Assembly (NCBI GenBank): GCA_907163375.1
Contig: CAJQUW010001043.1
Location: forward strand, 1,348,501-1,412,500
Length of the DNA: 64,000 nt
Origin: Prostheceraeus crozeri
Taxonomy: Eukaryota > Platyhelminthes > Polycladida > Euryleptidae
Direction: 5' to 3'
Shown here: piece after piece, positions 1 through 10,772 of the stretch
Layout: the number at the start of each line of letters is the position of its first letter
Position numbering within the stretch: position 1 is the first letter of the stretch
Program-made: the position numbers and the translations under genes
The notes under the pieces: generated by a model
Databases searched by the model: none
Seen by the model: only the letters and a program-made list of their open reading frames with translations
Told to the model about the DNA's origin: nothing

Positions 1-163
1 CATATTGTTTATTTGTTAACTCTGTATTTTGTTGCGGAAGAATAGAAAGATGCAATGGACCAGATAAAACGTCTCCAGTTTTCAAGATATATTTTTCTAT
101 CTCTATTTCTAATTCACGATTATTCGGGATATATGCACCTCCACCAACATTTGGTAACATCAT
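1..163 (-). CDS. Fibre-like protein of the Polinton, cut by window edge
   Basis: An open frame starts at ATG 163-161 and runs off the left edge after 54 codons. It contains GDVLSGPL, then a spacer, then TNKQYV. This resembles the collar repeat seen in phage and viral tail or receptor fibres (GD.M.GPL.L followed by a NK.YVD block). The gene is divergent from the frame starting at 241, leaving a 77 bp very AT-rich gap that would have to serve both. Role by analogy is a host-attachment fibre. The family match is by motif only; a different structural protein with similar repeats is possible. Confidence 0.45.
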   Translation of the reverse strand, partial: MMLPNVGGGAYIPNNRELEIEIEKYILKTGDVLSGPLHLSILPQQNTELTNKQY

Positions 164-240
164 TTTTAAAACAATAAAAAAAAGTAATTTTTTTATATAA
201 TGAGAAAAAAAATAAAATTTTTTCTAATAAAAATAAAAAA

Positions 241-1588
241 ATGGAAAAACCAAATTTAAAAAAATTATATTCGTCCGCATCATCCTGTTCTTCTTATTCG
301 ACGAGATCAACGGGATTTGGAAATAAATGTTTTGATAATAATAATAATAAGCCATGTATAGATGTAAATATTTTATTTGAATTACAAGCAGAAATATTTA
401 GAGAACAGACTAAAGGTTTACCTTCTATAGAAACCAACTATTGTATTTTTCCAGGTGATCCATTTATAAAATTCATGGATATAGTAAGTAAATATAATAA
501 TGTGACTTATGTTGAACTGAATAAAGAAAATATGGTTATAATAGGTCATAATAATGTTTATGGATTTATTAGAGCAGTATTACCAATTAGTAATACTGAT
601 TGGATAGAAAAAAAATCATTAATTACATCAATATTAGAGAATTAGTTAAAAAATTAAAATCTTTTTCCAAAGAAAAAATTAGATTATTTGTTGATGAACA
701 AAATCAATATAACATTCATATAGAGAGTAAAAAACATAATGAAGAATTATTATGCCAAGTATATTATAGAGATACAATTTATAAACAAGAAACATTAGAA
801 ATGCCGCAAAGATATCATGATGATACTTATATAGGATTATATTCAAACTTAAATATTAATTTGTTAAAATCTTATATAAATGGTTTAGCTCAACAAGAGA
901 AAATTTATATGTGGACTACACCTTATACTATTAACAATGACCATAATCCTAATCATAATAAACGAACCGAAGGTTCTAGGGCTTTGCCCGATCTTAAAAT
1001 AATAATAATGATAATAATATAGATGATGATAATATAATTGATGATTCTGAAACATCTGAAAAAGGTGTAAATGGTAAAAAAGATTATAAAAATATTAGTA
1101 ATTATAAAAATTTTAGTGAAGAAAAATTGATATCTCAAAATGACATTAATACTACATTTAATCAAAATTTATCTAAATTTCATTTTCTTACAATTGAAAA
1201 TAATAATGATGGAATAGTTGAAGATACTGTTAGACAACTATGTGTCGGCTCTACAAAATTTAAATTAGGATTTACATCTAATCAATTTAAAATTTTATCA
1301 TCTTTAATAAAAACTAAAAGTGATTCAGATTATGGTGGTGTTATTAAATTTTCCAAAAGAGATCAAAGACCAATATTTTTCTCTATTATATTATTATCAG
1401 ATAAAAAATGTAATTTAGAGTTAGATATTCCAATAAGAGAATGGTATCCTATCAGGGAATGGCATCCTATACCAAAAAGTGTAATTTATGATGTTGAAGA
1501 ATCAATTTATGATGATGATGAAGAATCAATAGTTAGTGAAAATAAATTTAAACTATCTTTTGATAAAACGTTATATGATAAAACTTGA
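241..1588 (+). pseudogene. Unrecognised Polinton gene region (broken)
   Basis: Codon-like AT-rich sequence on the plus strand between the divergent fibre-like gene and the polymerase region. It covers three open stretches whose composition and spacing suggest one original gene of about 450 residues. An Asn/Asp/Glu-rich, low-complexity acidic stretch lies near 1000-1060. The end includes a short direct repeat (IREWYP then IREWHP, near 1430-1475). No catalytic motif is recognised and no function is assigned. One of the GC-rich palindromic inserts sits at 961-990. The element is a fossil and this region is broken in a few places. Confidence 0.5.
961..990 (+). repeat. GC-rich palindromic insert, copy A
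   Basis: In an AT-rich setting, two small hairpins sit back to back: GAACC-GAA-GGTTC (964-976) and GGGC-TTT-GCCC (979-989). The same motif occurs in the opposite orientation at 3613-3643 and in a shortened form at 3973-3996. Confidence 0.6.
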
Positions 1589-3612
1589 TGTGATAAAGAA
1601 AATAAGATAACTTAAGAACGTGAAATATATAAAAATATAAAATGACTCTCAAGACCTTGTTATTAGAATGTTTATATCTAAAATTAAAACACAATTTTTT
1701 CTTTAAAAAATAAAAAAATGGAAAATACCAAGTTTTATTGTGTCTTATGTAAAAGACAGTTGCAAACAAAAAGAAGTTATTAATCTCATTTAAATAGTAA
1801 ATTGCATTTAGAAAATGTAGATCGAGTTGATGAAGGAAATATATTAGAATTAAATAATTATATAAACTATCTAGAAACATTACCTACTGATATAAAAGTT
1901 AAAAAAATATTTGATGATTATTAACATTCAGAATATAAAAAAGTTTTTAATAGTGAAGATGAACATGTACGAGATGGAAGATATTTATTTAGCGATACTG
2001 ATGAATTTAACGAAATAGATGAATTTGATGAAACTAAAAAAACCGATGAAGCTGTAACAGATATAAAATATTTATTTAATGAATCTGTTGAACATAATGA
2101 AACCGATGAAACATTTTATAATGTATTAACAAACTTTTATAATATATTTAGAAAATCTTTCAAATGTTATATGAATGTAGAAGTACTTTATACAAAAAAT
2201 GGACCTGATGGAATTCCTGAAGAAATAATACAAGGACATTTTACAAATTCACAAGAAATTCATAATGTAAATGATATACAACCCATATTTGAACAAATGA
2301 TACTTAAATTAGAAAATTGTATAATTGAAGCCCAGTTACGTGAATCTGGTTGGAGATTTGTTAAAATACTATCTAAGAAAATAGTAATTGATAAATATAA
2401 AAATAATACTGGTGGTAGTTATGTTCCTTTGCTTTTCAGTTCACCACAAATAATCAACATAAAAAATGAAGATGATTATTGTTTTCTGTGGAGTATTATA
2501 GCACATTTACATCCTGCAGAATATCATAAAGAAAGACTAAGTCATTACAATAAAGAAGAATACATAAATGAATTTGATCTCTCTGATGGCTTAGATGAAT
2601 TTCCATATGATTATAATAGGTTAATTAAGTTTCATAAAAAGAATAAAAATTTAATAGAAGTAAATGTTTTTGAATTAAATGTGAATTATGTTTCTATTGG
2701 TAATATTACTCCATTTTACTCAGATTCAGAAAAATTTTATTTGAATAATAAAAACTTATGTCAATCAGAAATAGTATATAATGATAGAGGAAATTACATG
2801 CATCATAATATTTTTTACCAAGGAAATATAATATGTACTGAAAAATTTGAAATTATAAAAACACTATCACCAATAATGATTAATCATAATAATTATAAAG
2901 GACGTAATTATAATTATGATTATGATTCCGATTATTTATCTTTATCTTTAGAATATCAACAAAAATTACAAAATTTACATGAAATTTTACAAAAATGTAA
3001 AACAGATTATCAACAACAAACAAAAATATTAGTAGAAGAATATGGCCATAAATATCAAAATAAGATAGAAACGACACAAAAATTAAATGAAGACAATAAA
3101 GAATTAAATAATGAAGAAAATAAAGAATTAAATGAATGTCTAAAAAATGTCAACAACAATATAAAGAACAATATGATAAAGAATATATTTATCAGCTACA
3201 AATATTAAATCAAAATTTTCATCGAAATACATTTAATCTTACAAAAGAAATTGATGAAACACATGAAATATATAAAGATAAATTTGAAAAATTAAAACAA
3301 ACAAAGCAACCAGCACAAGCGAATATATTATATTATCAGGGTCATTTTATATTGTGTAAAGATGTTTCTATATTTACAAAAACTTCAGATAATACAAATT
3401 TTCCTTGTCTTCAATGTATGACAAGTTTTAGAACTAAAGAAGAAATGAATAGACATTTGGAGAATTGTCAACAAAATGAAGCAGTTGAAAATACTTTTCC
3501 TAAAGATGATTATTTAGAATACAATAAATGGTATTTTAAAAATAAAGTACCCTTTACTATTTATTGTGATTTTGAAGCATATAATGTTAATATGACACAA
3601 AATTCTGAAAAT

Positions 3613-3643
3613 GGTACGGGCCCAGCCATAGAACCTTCGGTTT
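3613..3643 (-). repeat. GC-rich palindromic insert, copy B (inside polB)
   Basis: The reverse complement matches copy A: AACCGAAGGTTCTA followed by a GGC...GCCCG block, with about 11 of 14 positions shared in the second part. It lies in frame in the polymerase region just after the exonuclease motif and encodes a GTGPAIEPSV stretch that looks out of place beside the Lys/Asn/Glu-rich neighbours. Confidence 0.6.
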
Positions 3644-3972
3644 GTAATTATGAAAAAAGTGAACCTGAACAAAGGAAAGAAAAATATTTATTTGAACAAA
3701 AATCATTATGTTGGGGAATGTACATTCATTCAAATTATCCTGAATTATTTAAATCAGAATATTATCAATACTATGGTGAAGATAGTTCAGAAATGTTTAC
3801 AAAGAAAGTAGAAGAATTACAAAACTATTTTTCACAATTGCTTGAAACAAATATACCAATGATGCCATTAACAGAAAAAGAAAAATTAAATTTTATTAAT
3901 GAAACAAAATGTTATTACTGTGGAAAAGAATTTGCAAAAAATTATAAAAATGGCAAAGGTAGATATATTGAT

Positions 3973-3996
3973 AAGCGAAGCGACGGCTCTGCCGAC
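3973..3996 (+). repeat. GC-rich palindromic insert, copy C (inside polB)
   Basis: It begins AAGCGAAGCGACGGCTCT, aligning with copy A's AAACGAACCGAAGGTTCT at 14 of 18 positions, and ends with a CGGC-TCT-GCCG hairpin. It is in frame and encodes KRSDGSAD next to the conserved KDHDHL block. Copy A's translation in one frame, KRTEGSRA, is similar, as expected if both came from one mobile sequence. Confidence 0.55.
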
Positions 3997-6165
3997 AAAG
4001 TAAAAGATCATGATCATCTAAATGGATTATATAGAGGTGCAGCACATAATTCTTGTAATCTTAATGCTAATAAATTTAAATATAACTTTGTTCCTCTATA
4101 TTTCTACAATGGTTCTAAATATGATTTCCATCTAGTAATGAAAGATTTATTTTCATCTGAAAAATTACAACAACAACAAATAAATGTACTATGTAAAACA
4201 GAAGAAGAATATTTTTCAATGCAATTAGGTTGTATTAGAATTCTAGATGCATTTAGATTTTTTACTCCTTATTCATTAGATGTTATGGGAAAAACTTTGA
4301 AACCTGAACAATGTAAAATATTAAATAAATATAATTTAAAACCTTTAAAAGGAATATTTCCGTATGAATATATAACTGGAGATTTTAATTCTGTGAATGA
4401 AATTATGGAAGAAAAACAACTTCCTCCAATAAATAAATTTAAATCAACATTAGAACAATCACAATTATCTGAAGAAGACTATGCTGAAGCTGAAAAAAAT
4501 TGGAGAGAGTTAAATTGTAAAACAATGTATGATTATACAATTAAATATCTTAAGATAGATGTGTTAATACTAGCTGATCTTTTTGAAAACTTTCGTGACA
4601 TGTGTTTAGAATATTACGGAATAGATCCATGTTATTGTTATTCTACACCAGGTTTAACATGGTTAGCAGGATTAAAACATACTGGTGTTAAACTTAAACA
4701 TTATAAAGAAAATACATATGATAAATTATTATTTTTTGAATCTGGAATTAGAGGTGGAGTTTCATCAGTTTTAGGTAATCGTTATGTACAGTGTTACAAT
4801 AAAAAAGTAAATCCTGATGATTATGGAATAATGAAACCTTTATCTCCAGAAGAAAGCGATCAGTTTATAAAATTGTTTGATCAAAATATAGAAGGACTTA
4901 TATCAAATGAAGATAGTCAAGCAGCAGTTGATGAAATCATGAGAGAAAACCATTTGTTATATTATGATTTTAATAGCTTATATTCTTCTTGCATGATACA
5001 AGAATTACCAACAGGTGAGATGGAATGGTGTAATATTCTAGATTATCAAAAAACATATGATGAAAATTATAATCATGGTTATATATATGAAGTTGATTTA
5101 GTATACCCTGATCAAATAAAAGATAAAACAAAATATTTTCCTTTCTGTCCCGAAAACAAAATTCCCAATATAGAAGATTTTTAGATTATCAAAAATCTAT
5201 AATTCCTAAGAAATACAGACCAACAAAAAAACTTATGTTAGCACAAAGTAATCAAGGAAAGTATGTTGTTGAAGGAAGAATGCTAGATTGGTATTTAGAT
5301 CATGGAATGATTCTTTTAAAAATTCACCGGAAACTAGTGTATAGAAAATCTAGGTGGTTAAAAGATTATATAGAGTTCAATATTGAAAAACGTAAAATAG
5401 CTAAAAGAAATAAAGATGATTTTGGAAACGTGTTCTTCAAATTAATGAATAATGCATTTTATGGTAAGACTTTAGAAAATGTGCGTAATAGACAAAATAT
5501 TGAAATAGTTTATGATAAAGATAGGTTTCAAAATTTAACAAGGAAACCTACATATAAAAGAACTACTAGATTTAGTGATGAACTATGTGCTGTACATTTA
5601 CGTCGAATCAGCGTAAAACATGATAAGTTTAATTTTATAGGATTCACTATATTAGAATTAGCTAAACTATTTATGTATAGATTTATATATGATTATTTAG
5701 CACCTGCTTATGGCAAAAACTATAAATTACACTTTACAGATACCGATTCTGTTTTCTTAGAATTAACAATACCTTATAATTCTTCACTTGATGAAGAAAT
5801 TAATAAAATAAAAGATATCATTCATCCTTCTGATTTATGTAAAGTAAGATGAATTAGAAGGAAATGAAGATTTCATAACAGAAGCTGTATTTTTAAAATC
5901 TAAATGTTATTGTTATAACACAACTAATAATATTAAAACACACAAAACATTAAAAGGAATTTCAAAGGCATCAGTGGCTAATCAAATAACATTTCAAGAT
6001 TATAAAAATGTATTATTTAATAATGAAATAAAAACAGCATGTAATTATAGACTTAATTCAAGGAAACATAAAATGTATCTAAAAGAAGAACATAAATTAG
6101 CATTAGATCCATTTGATGATAAAAGAAAAATTTTACCTGATGGAATAACTACTTCACCTTTTTAA

Positions 6166-6251
6166 TTTTCTAATTTCTAAGATAGACAAATTTGATATAT
6201 ACATAAAATAAAAAAAATAAAATATTATAACACTATATTTGTATATTTTTA
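6166..6251. other. Convergence point of the two Polinton gene blocks
   Basis: A very AT-rich gap of 86 bp between the end of the plus-strand polymerase region and the end of the minus-strand ATPase gene. Runs of A in an AATAAA-rich context could serve as poly(A) signals for both strands; no other feature is visible. Confidence 0.35.
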
Positions 6252-6947
6252 TCACTCGGCAAACAAATGTTCTATAACTCTATCATGAATTTTTTTATCA
6301 ATATTAATTGTGATAAATCCATAATCTTTTGACCAAGCATTGTTACACGATTGTTTAAATTCATCTTTATTTCTTACACATAAATCTCTTAACAAATCAC
6401 TTAAGTTTCTTGCATTTATTTCAAATAGTATAAATATATTTGCATTCTTTCTAATAACACTTCCGTCTAATGAATACATACTTTGTGTTAAATAAAATAC
6501 ACTACAGTTATTATGTCTACCTCTTGTGAAATAATTTCTCTGAACTGACTGATTTCTATCATTAACACAATCATCAAAAATTACACAATGTTTCATTGTT
6601 TTATCCAGTTTACTAGGATCTTGCATATTACCACTATCATCTATTAATTGTATCTTTATATGCTTATTTTTATTGGTTTCAACTAACTGATTATTTTTTG
6701 CTGCTTCTTCACACCACGAACTTATTTCTTCTTCATCTTCAGATTTTTCATGTTCTTTGAATAATGAAGCAATTGCTGTTTTTTTAAGATTATTTTCAAA
6801 TCCATATTTTAAAAATTGATAGACGGGTTGTTCTGCTGTTGTTGTATAAATTATAAGATTGTTATAATCCAAAAAATTTGGAGTCGTTAAAATTTTAAAT
6901 AATAGATACGTTTTTCCACAACCTGATCTTCCGCAAATAACTGACAA
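6252..6947 (-). CDS. Polinton packaging ATPase, A32/FtsK-HerA type
   Basis: A frame of 231 codons that is open throughout. Near its start is a Walker A P-loop, GRSGCGKT (VICGRSGCGKTYLLFK). A Walker B-like HCVIFDD follows mid-protein, then an RN..TRGRHN stretch and a TQSMYSLD block that fits the sensor region of viral packaging ATPases. Length and motif order match the poxvirus A32/Polinton ATPase, which pumps DNA into capsids. It is the first gene of the minus-strand block (6252-9616). The annotated ATG puts the P-loop only a few residues from the N-terminus; a slightly longer start upstream is possible. It belongs to a fossil element. Confidence 0.8.
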   Translation of the reverse strand: MSVICGRSGCGKTYLLFKILTTPNFLDYNNLIIYTTTAEQPVYQFLKYGFENNLKKTAIASLFKEHEKSEDEEEISSWCEEAAKNNQLVETNKNKHIKIQLIDDSGNMQDPSKLDKTMKHCVIFDDCVNDRNQSVQRNYFTRGRHNNCSVFYLTQSMYSLDGSVIRKNANIFILFEINARNLSDLLRDLCVRNKDEFKQSCNNAWSKDYGFITINIDKKIHDRVIEHLFAE

Positions 6948-7090
6948 AACTTTATTAGATAAATTTGGATGATAATTAAATTTGAGTTTTTTTTATTTAA
7001 TGGGGGTACTTCACTCATTTTTTAATAAAAAAAAATATTTTTATTTTAAAAGAAGAAGAAAATTAAACTTCTCTAGCTTCGCGTGGGAGT

Positions 7091-7879
7091 TTATACCTCC
7101 CGAACCAAAAGATCTATCATAATCTCTTCACCTCCAAAATTTATTTCTTGTCCTTTCTCATCAGTGATTCTAATGCCAATGTTGTTAATAGTTTTTCTTG
7201 TAATAGGGAAATATATTAATGTTTGGGGAAATACATTTAATCTATAACCAATGGGTACAGTAAAAGCTGGAAAACTGAATATTAAATTTGACAATTTACC
7301 ATTTATATATCCTCCTTCAATAATGTCACAATGTACAACAATTGAATTTATTTCAGTTATTTTTGGAATCTTCTCACCTAAATGATAACCTTGACTATAG
7401 GTTTGTTTATTAAATCCTAATAGCTTTGACAATGATCTATCATGATTAAAATCAACTTGATGATTTTCGTCTAAAGTAAGAGAAAATTTATTAACTGCCG
7501 GTTCAACTGCAAAATGTAATTGTTTCTTTTCTTTAAATGGTATACCTAAATGTCTCTTAATTTCATTTGATATTGATTCAACTTCGTAAGAACCAGGAAG
7601 AAAAGTTTGTATTTTCCATGTTTTGCCTTTATCAGTTGAATATCTAAATTGATCATTCACATCTTTTATAACATTTTGAATAGTGTTCAATGTGGAGAAA
7701 CTAGTCAATGCAATTTGATAATTTTTATTTTGTTCTAAATGAAGAATGGGTTCTAAATTACAAGTGTGTGATGAAATAGTTGTTATAATTTTTAACGTAG
7801 TACTAAATTTTGATGAACCCAAAATCTCTGTTAAATTTTCTAAATGATTATTAATTTTGTCTAAATCTGCTGAACACAT
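7091..7879 (-). CDS. Capsid-like Polinton protein, probably minor capsid/penton
   Basis: A frame of 262 codons, beta-rich by inspection. Marker stretches are YQIALTSFST, a PGSYEVESISNEI block, SLSKLLGFNK, HCDIIEGGYINGK and a C-terminal GQEINFGGEEIMIDLLV. This pattern (PGSYE..., LLGF..., C.I..G.Y.NG) recurs in the single-jelly-roll minor capsid (penton) proteins of Polintons and adintovirus-like elements. The call rests on family recall rather than an alignment, so another structural role is possible. It sits next to the ATPase, as is usual for the morphogenesis genes of these elements. Fossil element. Confidence 0.5.
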   Translation of the reverse strand: MCSADLDKINNHLENLTEILGSSKFSTTLKIITTISSHTCNLEPILHLEQNKNYQIALTSFSTLNTIQNVIKDVNDQFRYSTDKGKTWKIQTFLPGSYEVESISNEIKRHLGIPFKEKKQLHFAVEPAVNKFSLTLDENHQVDFNHDRSLSKLLGFNKQTYSQGYHLGEKIPKITEINSIVVHCDIIEGGYINGKLSNLIFSFPAFTVPIGYRLNVFPQTLIYFPITRKTINNIGIRITDEKGQEINFGGEEIMIDLLVREV

Positions 7880-7929
7880 TTTTTAGTTAAAATTTTGAAT
7901 AAATATCTTTTATAAAAAAATTAAAAACA

Positions 7930-8790
7930 ACAACATATTTCAGCTACGGGAGAAGCCCTGGAAGACATCTCCGATGTCCCGTTATACTTTTATAATCCTC
8001 TTCATTTAGAATCTTCTTTTCTAACAGTCTTTTCAATATAGCATGAATTTCATTGAAACTAGAATTATGTCCTTCTTTTATTGCAGATATTAAAATATTT
8101 AATCTATTTAGTAATTCTTGTGGATCATCTGGTAAAAATACAGTTGTTTCTGTTTTAAAACCTTTTCCTACTTTAACTCCCGTTGATAATAAATTTTCTA
8201 ATTGTTTATAACGTCTTAGAGATTTTACTGCACCAACTCTATCTAACAGCTTTATATTTTATGAGATCATATACAGCATAATTATTTAAATCTGCTCCTC
8301 TTAAAAGATCAACAAAATTTCTATCTAAACTAAAAGGAGATTTATCTGGTGAAAAAATTAAACCTCGAAAAGGTTGTGGAAATATTTCTTTTTGCCCGAG
8401 ATAAAATCTAGGTATTGTTTTTCCATCTATAAATGAAATAGAATGTTCAAATTGCATAGATTTTGGTAATTTCATATTAATGTTTGATTCTAGTAATCCA
8501 TAGTCATCTAATATAGTTTTGTGCTCTGGATCTGTTATATCAATTTGTTTATCATTATTTGTACTTTCTTTTTCAAGAGTTTTAAATGGTTTCATAGTTT
8601 TCTCAAAATCAGTTTTTACTTGCTCGGTTTGCTGCATTTTTTCAAACATATCAGATTGAATACCAGCTTTTATCATTCTATGTTGAAGATGATTTTCTTT
8701 CATAATATTTCGTTGTTTTATTAACTCTTCTAATTGTTTTATTCTTTTAAAATTATCAGCTCTAATTTTATCCATTTTTAAAATATAATA
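7930..8790 (-). pseudogene. Coiled-coil Polinton gene of unknown function (fossil)
   Basis: Minus-strand coding-like sequence. The N-terminal part, from ATG 8775, is strongly charged and helical (KIRADNFKRIKQLEELIKQR), which suggests a coiled coil. A later block contains FRGLIFSPDKSPFSLD. Sequence to its left resembles the DRL.LL/NEI..I helical domain that ends this gene in related elements. No enzyme motif is visible. Genes with this layout accompany PolB and the ATPase in invertebrate Polinton-like elements and have no known function. A GC-rich hairpin (GACATC-TCC-GATGTC, 7963-7977) lies at its left end. Broken fossil. Confidence 0.45.
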
Positions 8791-8896
8791 TTTGAATTTT
8801 GTGGTAACATTGGAATACAGCAAAAACATTTTACTGAACAAATTATTTTTTTATTGCTTTGTTGTCTGACATCTTTTCGTTTAAAGGTTTCTCGTT

Positions 8897-9616
8897 TTAA
8901 GTTTTGTTTAATAAAGTTTTGCTTAAATTTTCGCTTAAAGTTTTTAGCTCTTCTACAAAAAATTTGTCATTTTCTTCATTAGAAATTTTACCATCACCAG
9001 AAATTTTGCCATCCTGTTTATTCTTATCATCAACTTTTTCTGACTGTAATTGAAATGATCTTTGATTTACTTCATTAGTTATTTGATCAAATTTTTCAAT
9101 CTCATCTAACGTAATAACATTATCATCACATACTCTTTGAAAGTAGTAGTGTAGTTTATCATAGACTTCTTTAGTATGTAAATGCTTAGTTTTTAATGAT
9201 TTTCGTTTCTTAGTTATTAAAGATTTATCTAACATTGTAACAAGTGAAGTTGCAAAAACACCCGTACCTGTTAAAGCTGTAGCAACTACTGGAATTACTA
9301 AAACACCTGAAGATATAACAATTGTTAAAGCACCTAAACTTATTGTTAAGAATATGCCAATTCCTTGTGTTACATTCTTAACTTTAGTCCATCTCTTTCT
9401 TAATTTTTTATAATGCTCTAATCTTAATAATAATTGAGATTCCTTATCTTTCATATAACGTACTCTATCTTTGTGTTTTTCTTTATTCATTTTTTCAATG
9501 TCCATTAAAGTAGAACTACGTTCATATGATAACGAAGGATATATTCTTGCGGTTTCTTCCACTTTTGTTTCATCCACTTTTGTTTCTTCCATTTTTAAAG
9601 AAATATTATTAGTCAC
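8897..9616 (-). CDS. Polinton membrane protein with hydrophobic hairpin
   Basis: A frame of 239 codons. A Glu/Lys-rich N-terminus is followed by two adjacent hydrophobic segments at about residues 85-130 (FLTISLGALTIVISSG, then VLVIPVVATALTGTGVF), then a basic stretch and a helical C-terminal half. Residues near 165 read DDNVITLDEIEKF, which resembles an EF-hand-like acidic loop. Two possible starts (9616 and about 9592) differ by eight residues. The fold resembles a known companion gene of Polinton-like elements whose function is unknown; a role as capsid membrane or host-membrane protein is only a guess. It is the last gene before the repeat zone at the right end. Confidence 0.5.
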   Translation of the reverse strand: MTNNISLKMEETKVDETKVEETARIYPSLSYERSSTLMDIEKMNKEKHKDRVRYMKDKESQLLLRLEHYKKLRKRWTKVKNVTQGIGIFLTISLGALTIVISSGVLVIPVVATALTGTGVFATSLVTMLDKSLITKKRKSLKTKHLHTKEVYDKLHYYFQRVCDDNVITLDEIEKFDQITNEVNQRSFQLQSEKVDDKNKQDGKISGDGKISNEENDKFFVEELKTLSENLSKTLLNKT

Positions 9617-9629
9617 ATGATATATTTTA

Positions 9630-10095
9630 AAAAACCTGAAAGATGGATAAAATTCATGAATTTAGACGTTTTTAAAAATACCAATTTTTCTGATGTTGTG
9701 TCCTGGAACGGTCATGATTTACAAGGTAAAAATTGTAATTCTCAAATTTGAGATTCATAACTTTTATGATTTTTTTCGGTGTCCTGGAACGGTCATGATT
9801 TTAAGGGTGAACATTGTAATTCTCATATTTGAGATTTTGAAAAAATTGAAAATTGGGTATTTTTAAAAACGCCTAAATTTATGAATTTAGGTCTTCATAA
9901 CCTGAAAAATGACCAAAATTCATGAATTTAGACCATTTAAAAAGTACCATTTTTTGAAAAATCGGTATCTTTAAAAACGTCTAAATTCATGAATTTAGGA
10001 CTTAAAAACCTGAAAAAGGGTCAAAATTCATGAATTTATGTCGTTTTTAAAGATACTATTTTTTTGAATTTTATGGTGTCCTGGAACGGTCTTTT
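9630..10095. repeat. Repeat zone at the right end of the Polinton
   Basis: The 16-mer GTGTCCTGGAACGGTC occurs three times (starting 9698, 9779 and 10077). The near-palindrome AATTCATGAATTTAG occurs about five times (near 9650, 9885, 9920, 9984 and 10025), followed or preceded in alternating orientation by ACGTTTTTAAAAATACC-like sequence. The zone therefore consists of short repeats in head-to-head arrangement. It may be the terminal or subterminal repeat of the element; the matching left end is outside the window. Confidence 0.55.
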
Positions 10096-10770
10096 GCCCA
10101 TTACTAATGTGACACTCAAGATAATCGCAAAATAAAATAGCAAAATAGCCGAATTATTATGTCATAAATTCACAATATTTCCAACACCAAGACTATCTCA
10201 ATTTCGGATAGCCGCAGCCAACGGCCGACATCTTTTCCTAAGTGACCGATGATCACGAACAACATTCAGGCAATAAACTATTTTGAGACAACAACAGAAG
10301 GACTTGGCTGAGATTGTAAATAGAATTGCTGAATTTTTCGAATCTCCTTCAGCGGGTCCACATGTTAATTCCCGAGCGAAACGGAAATTTAACATTTAGT
10401 TACATTTTTCTAAACGAAAATGATGCTTCGAGCAAGTGGAAACTGGGAAGTGCTTATCGATGCATTCACATTGCATTCACCAAAAATATTAGCTTCGTTT
10501 TATTGCATGATAGTCTATACAAATTGCCCGTTGCGCTTGGGACAATTATGTTGATCTACATCTCGCTTCCAATTTGACAATAACACTGGCTCATCATGCA
10601 TTATAGCTATGATGCGATGATGATTTATCTTGACATGTAAGGATGTTTAAGTTAAATAGGATATGCTGTCAAATAAGCTATTCATCTTACAATTAGCGCT
10701 TCTAATACTTTGGATTTTGGTCAGATGCAGAAACCTGAAGATAGAAGACTGCCTACTCCATTCGATACAT
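10096..10770. other. Unannotated host-like sequence
   Basis: Composition changes here from very AT-rich to the host level. No gene, repeat or splice-flanked exon was recognised on either strand. Confidence 0.4.
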
Positions 10771-10772
10771 TA

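Larger units (their letters stand above)
1717..6165 (+). pseudogene. polB: Zinc-finger and protein-primed DNA polymerase B region (fossil)
   Basis: The largest gene region of the element. Near its start, at 1717-1810, is a CxxC/HxxxH-type finger (FYCVLCK). The middle part (2171-2830) carries the ESGW and CFLWS blocks with an HP/SHY stretch that precede the polymerase in many Polinton-like genes of aphids and cnidarians. A second finger (CLQCM...HLENC) lies near 3400-3470. Polymerase motifs follow in order: exonuclease IYCDFEAY near 3560-3585, palm motif A YYDFNSLYSS near 4960-4990, motif B NNAFYGKTLEN near 5445-5480, and motif C HFTDTDSVF near 5729-5757. This marks the DNA_pol_B_2 protein-primed group that copies linear elements. 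The region is broken, with several breaks, and should be read as a fossil. Confidence 0.85.
1..10095. mobile_element. Polinton/Maverick-type element (fossil, right-hand part)
   Basis: A block much richer in A and T than the rest of the window. It carries a gene set typical of Polintons: protein-primed family B DNA polymerase, A32/FtsK-like packaging ATPase, a capsid-like protein, and two further genes of the kind that travel with them. Plus-strand genes (241-6165) converge on minus-strand genes (6252-9616). A fibre-like gene is cut by the left edge of the window, so the element continues to the left; integrase, protease and major capsid genes are not seen here and may lie there. The right limit is inferred from a repeat zone ending near 10095, after which composition becomes host-like. 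The copy is broken, with perhaps five to ten breaks over 10 kb. The long surviving frames suggest moderate rather than great age. Confidence 0.85.

Noticed and set aside
241-1588. Assigning the unknown Polinton gene to a sliding-clamp (PCNA-like) family
   Set aside because: Only a vague impression of alternating strands; no diagnostic motif, so no function is claimed.
1-10095. Free virus or bacterial contamination instead of an integrated element
   Set aside because: Gene set and arrangement are those of Polintons, and the sequence runs without a junction artefact into host DNA carrying caspase exons.
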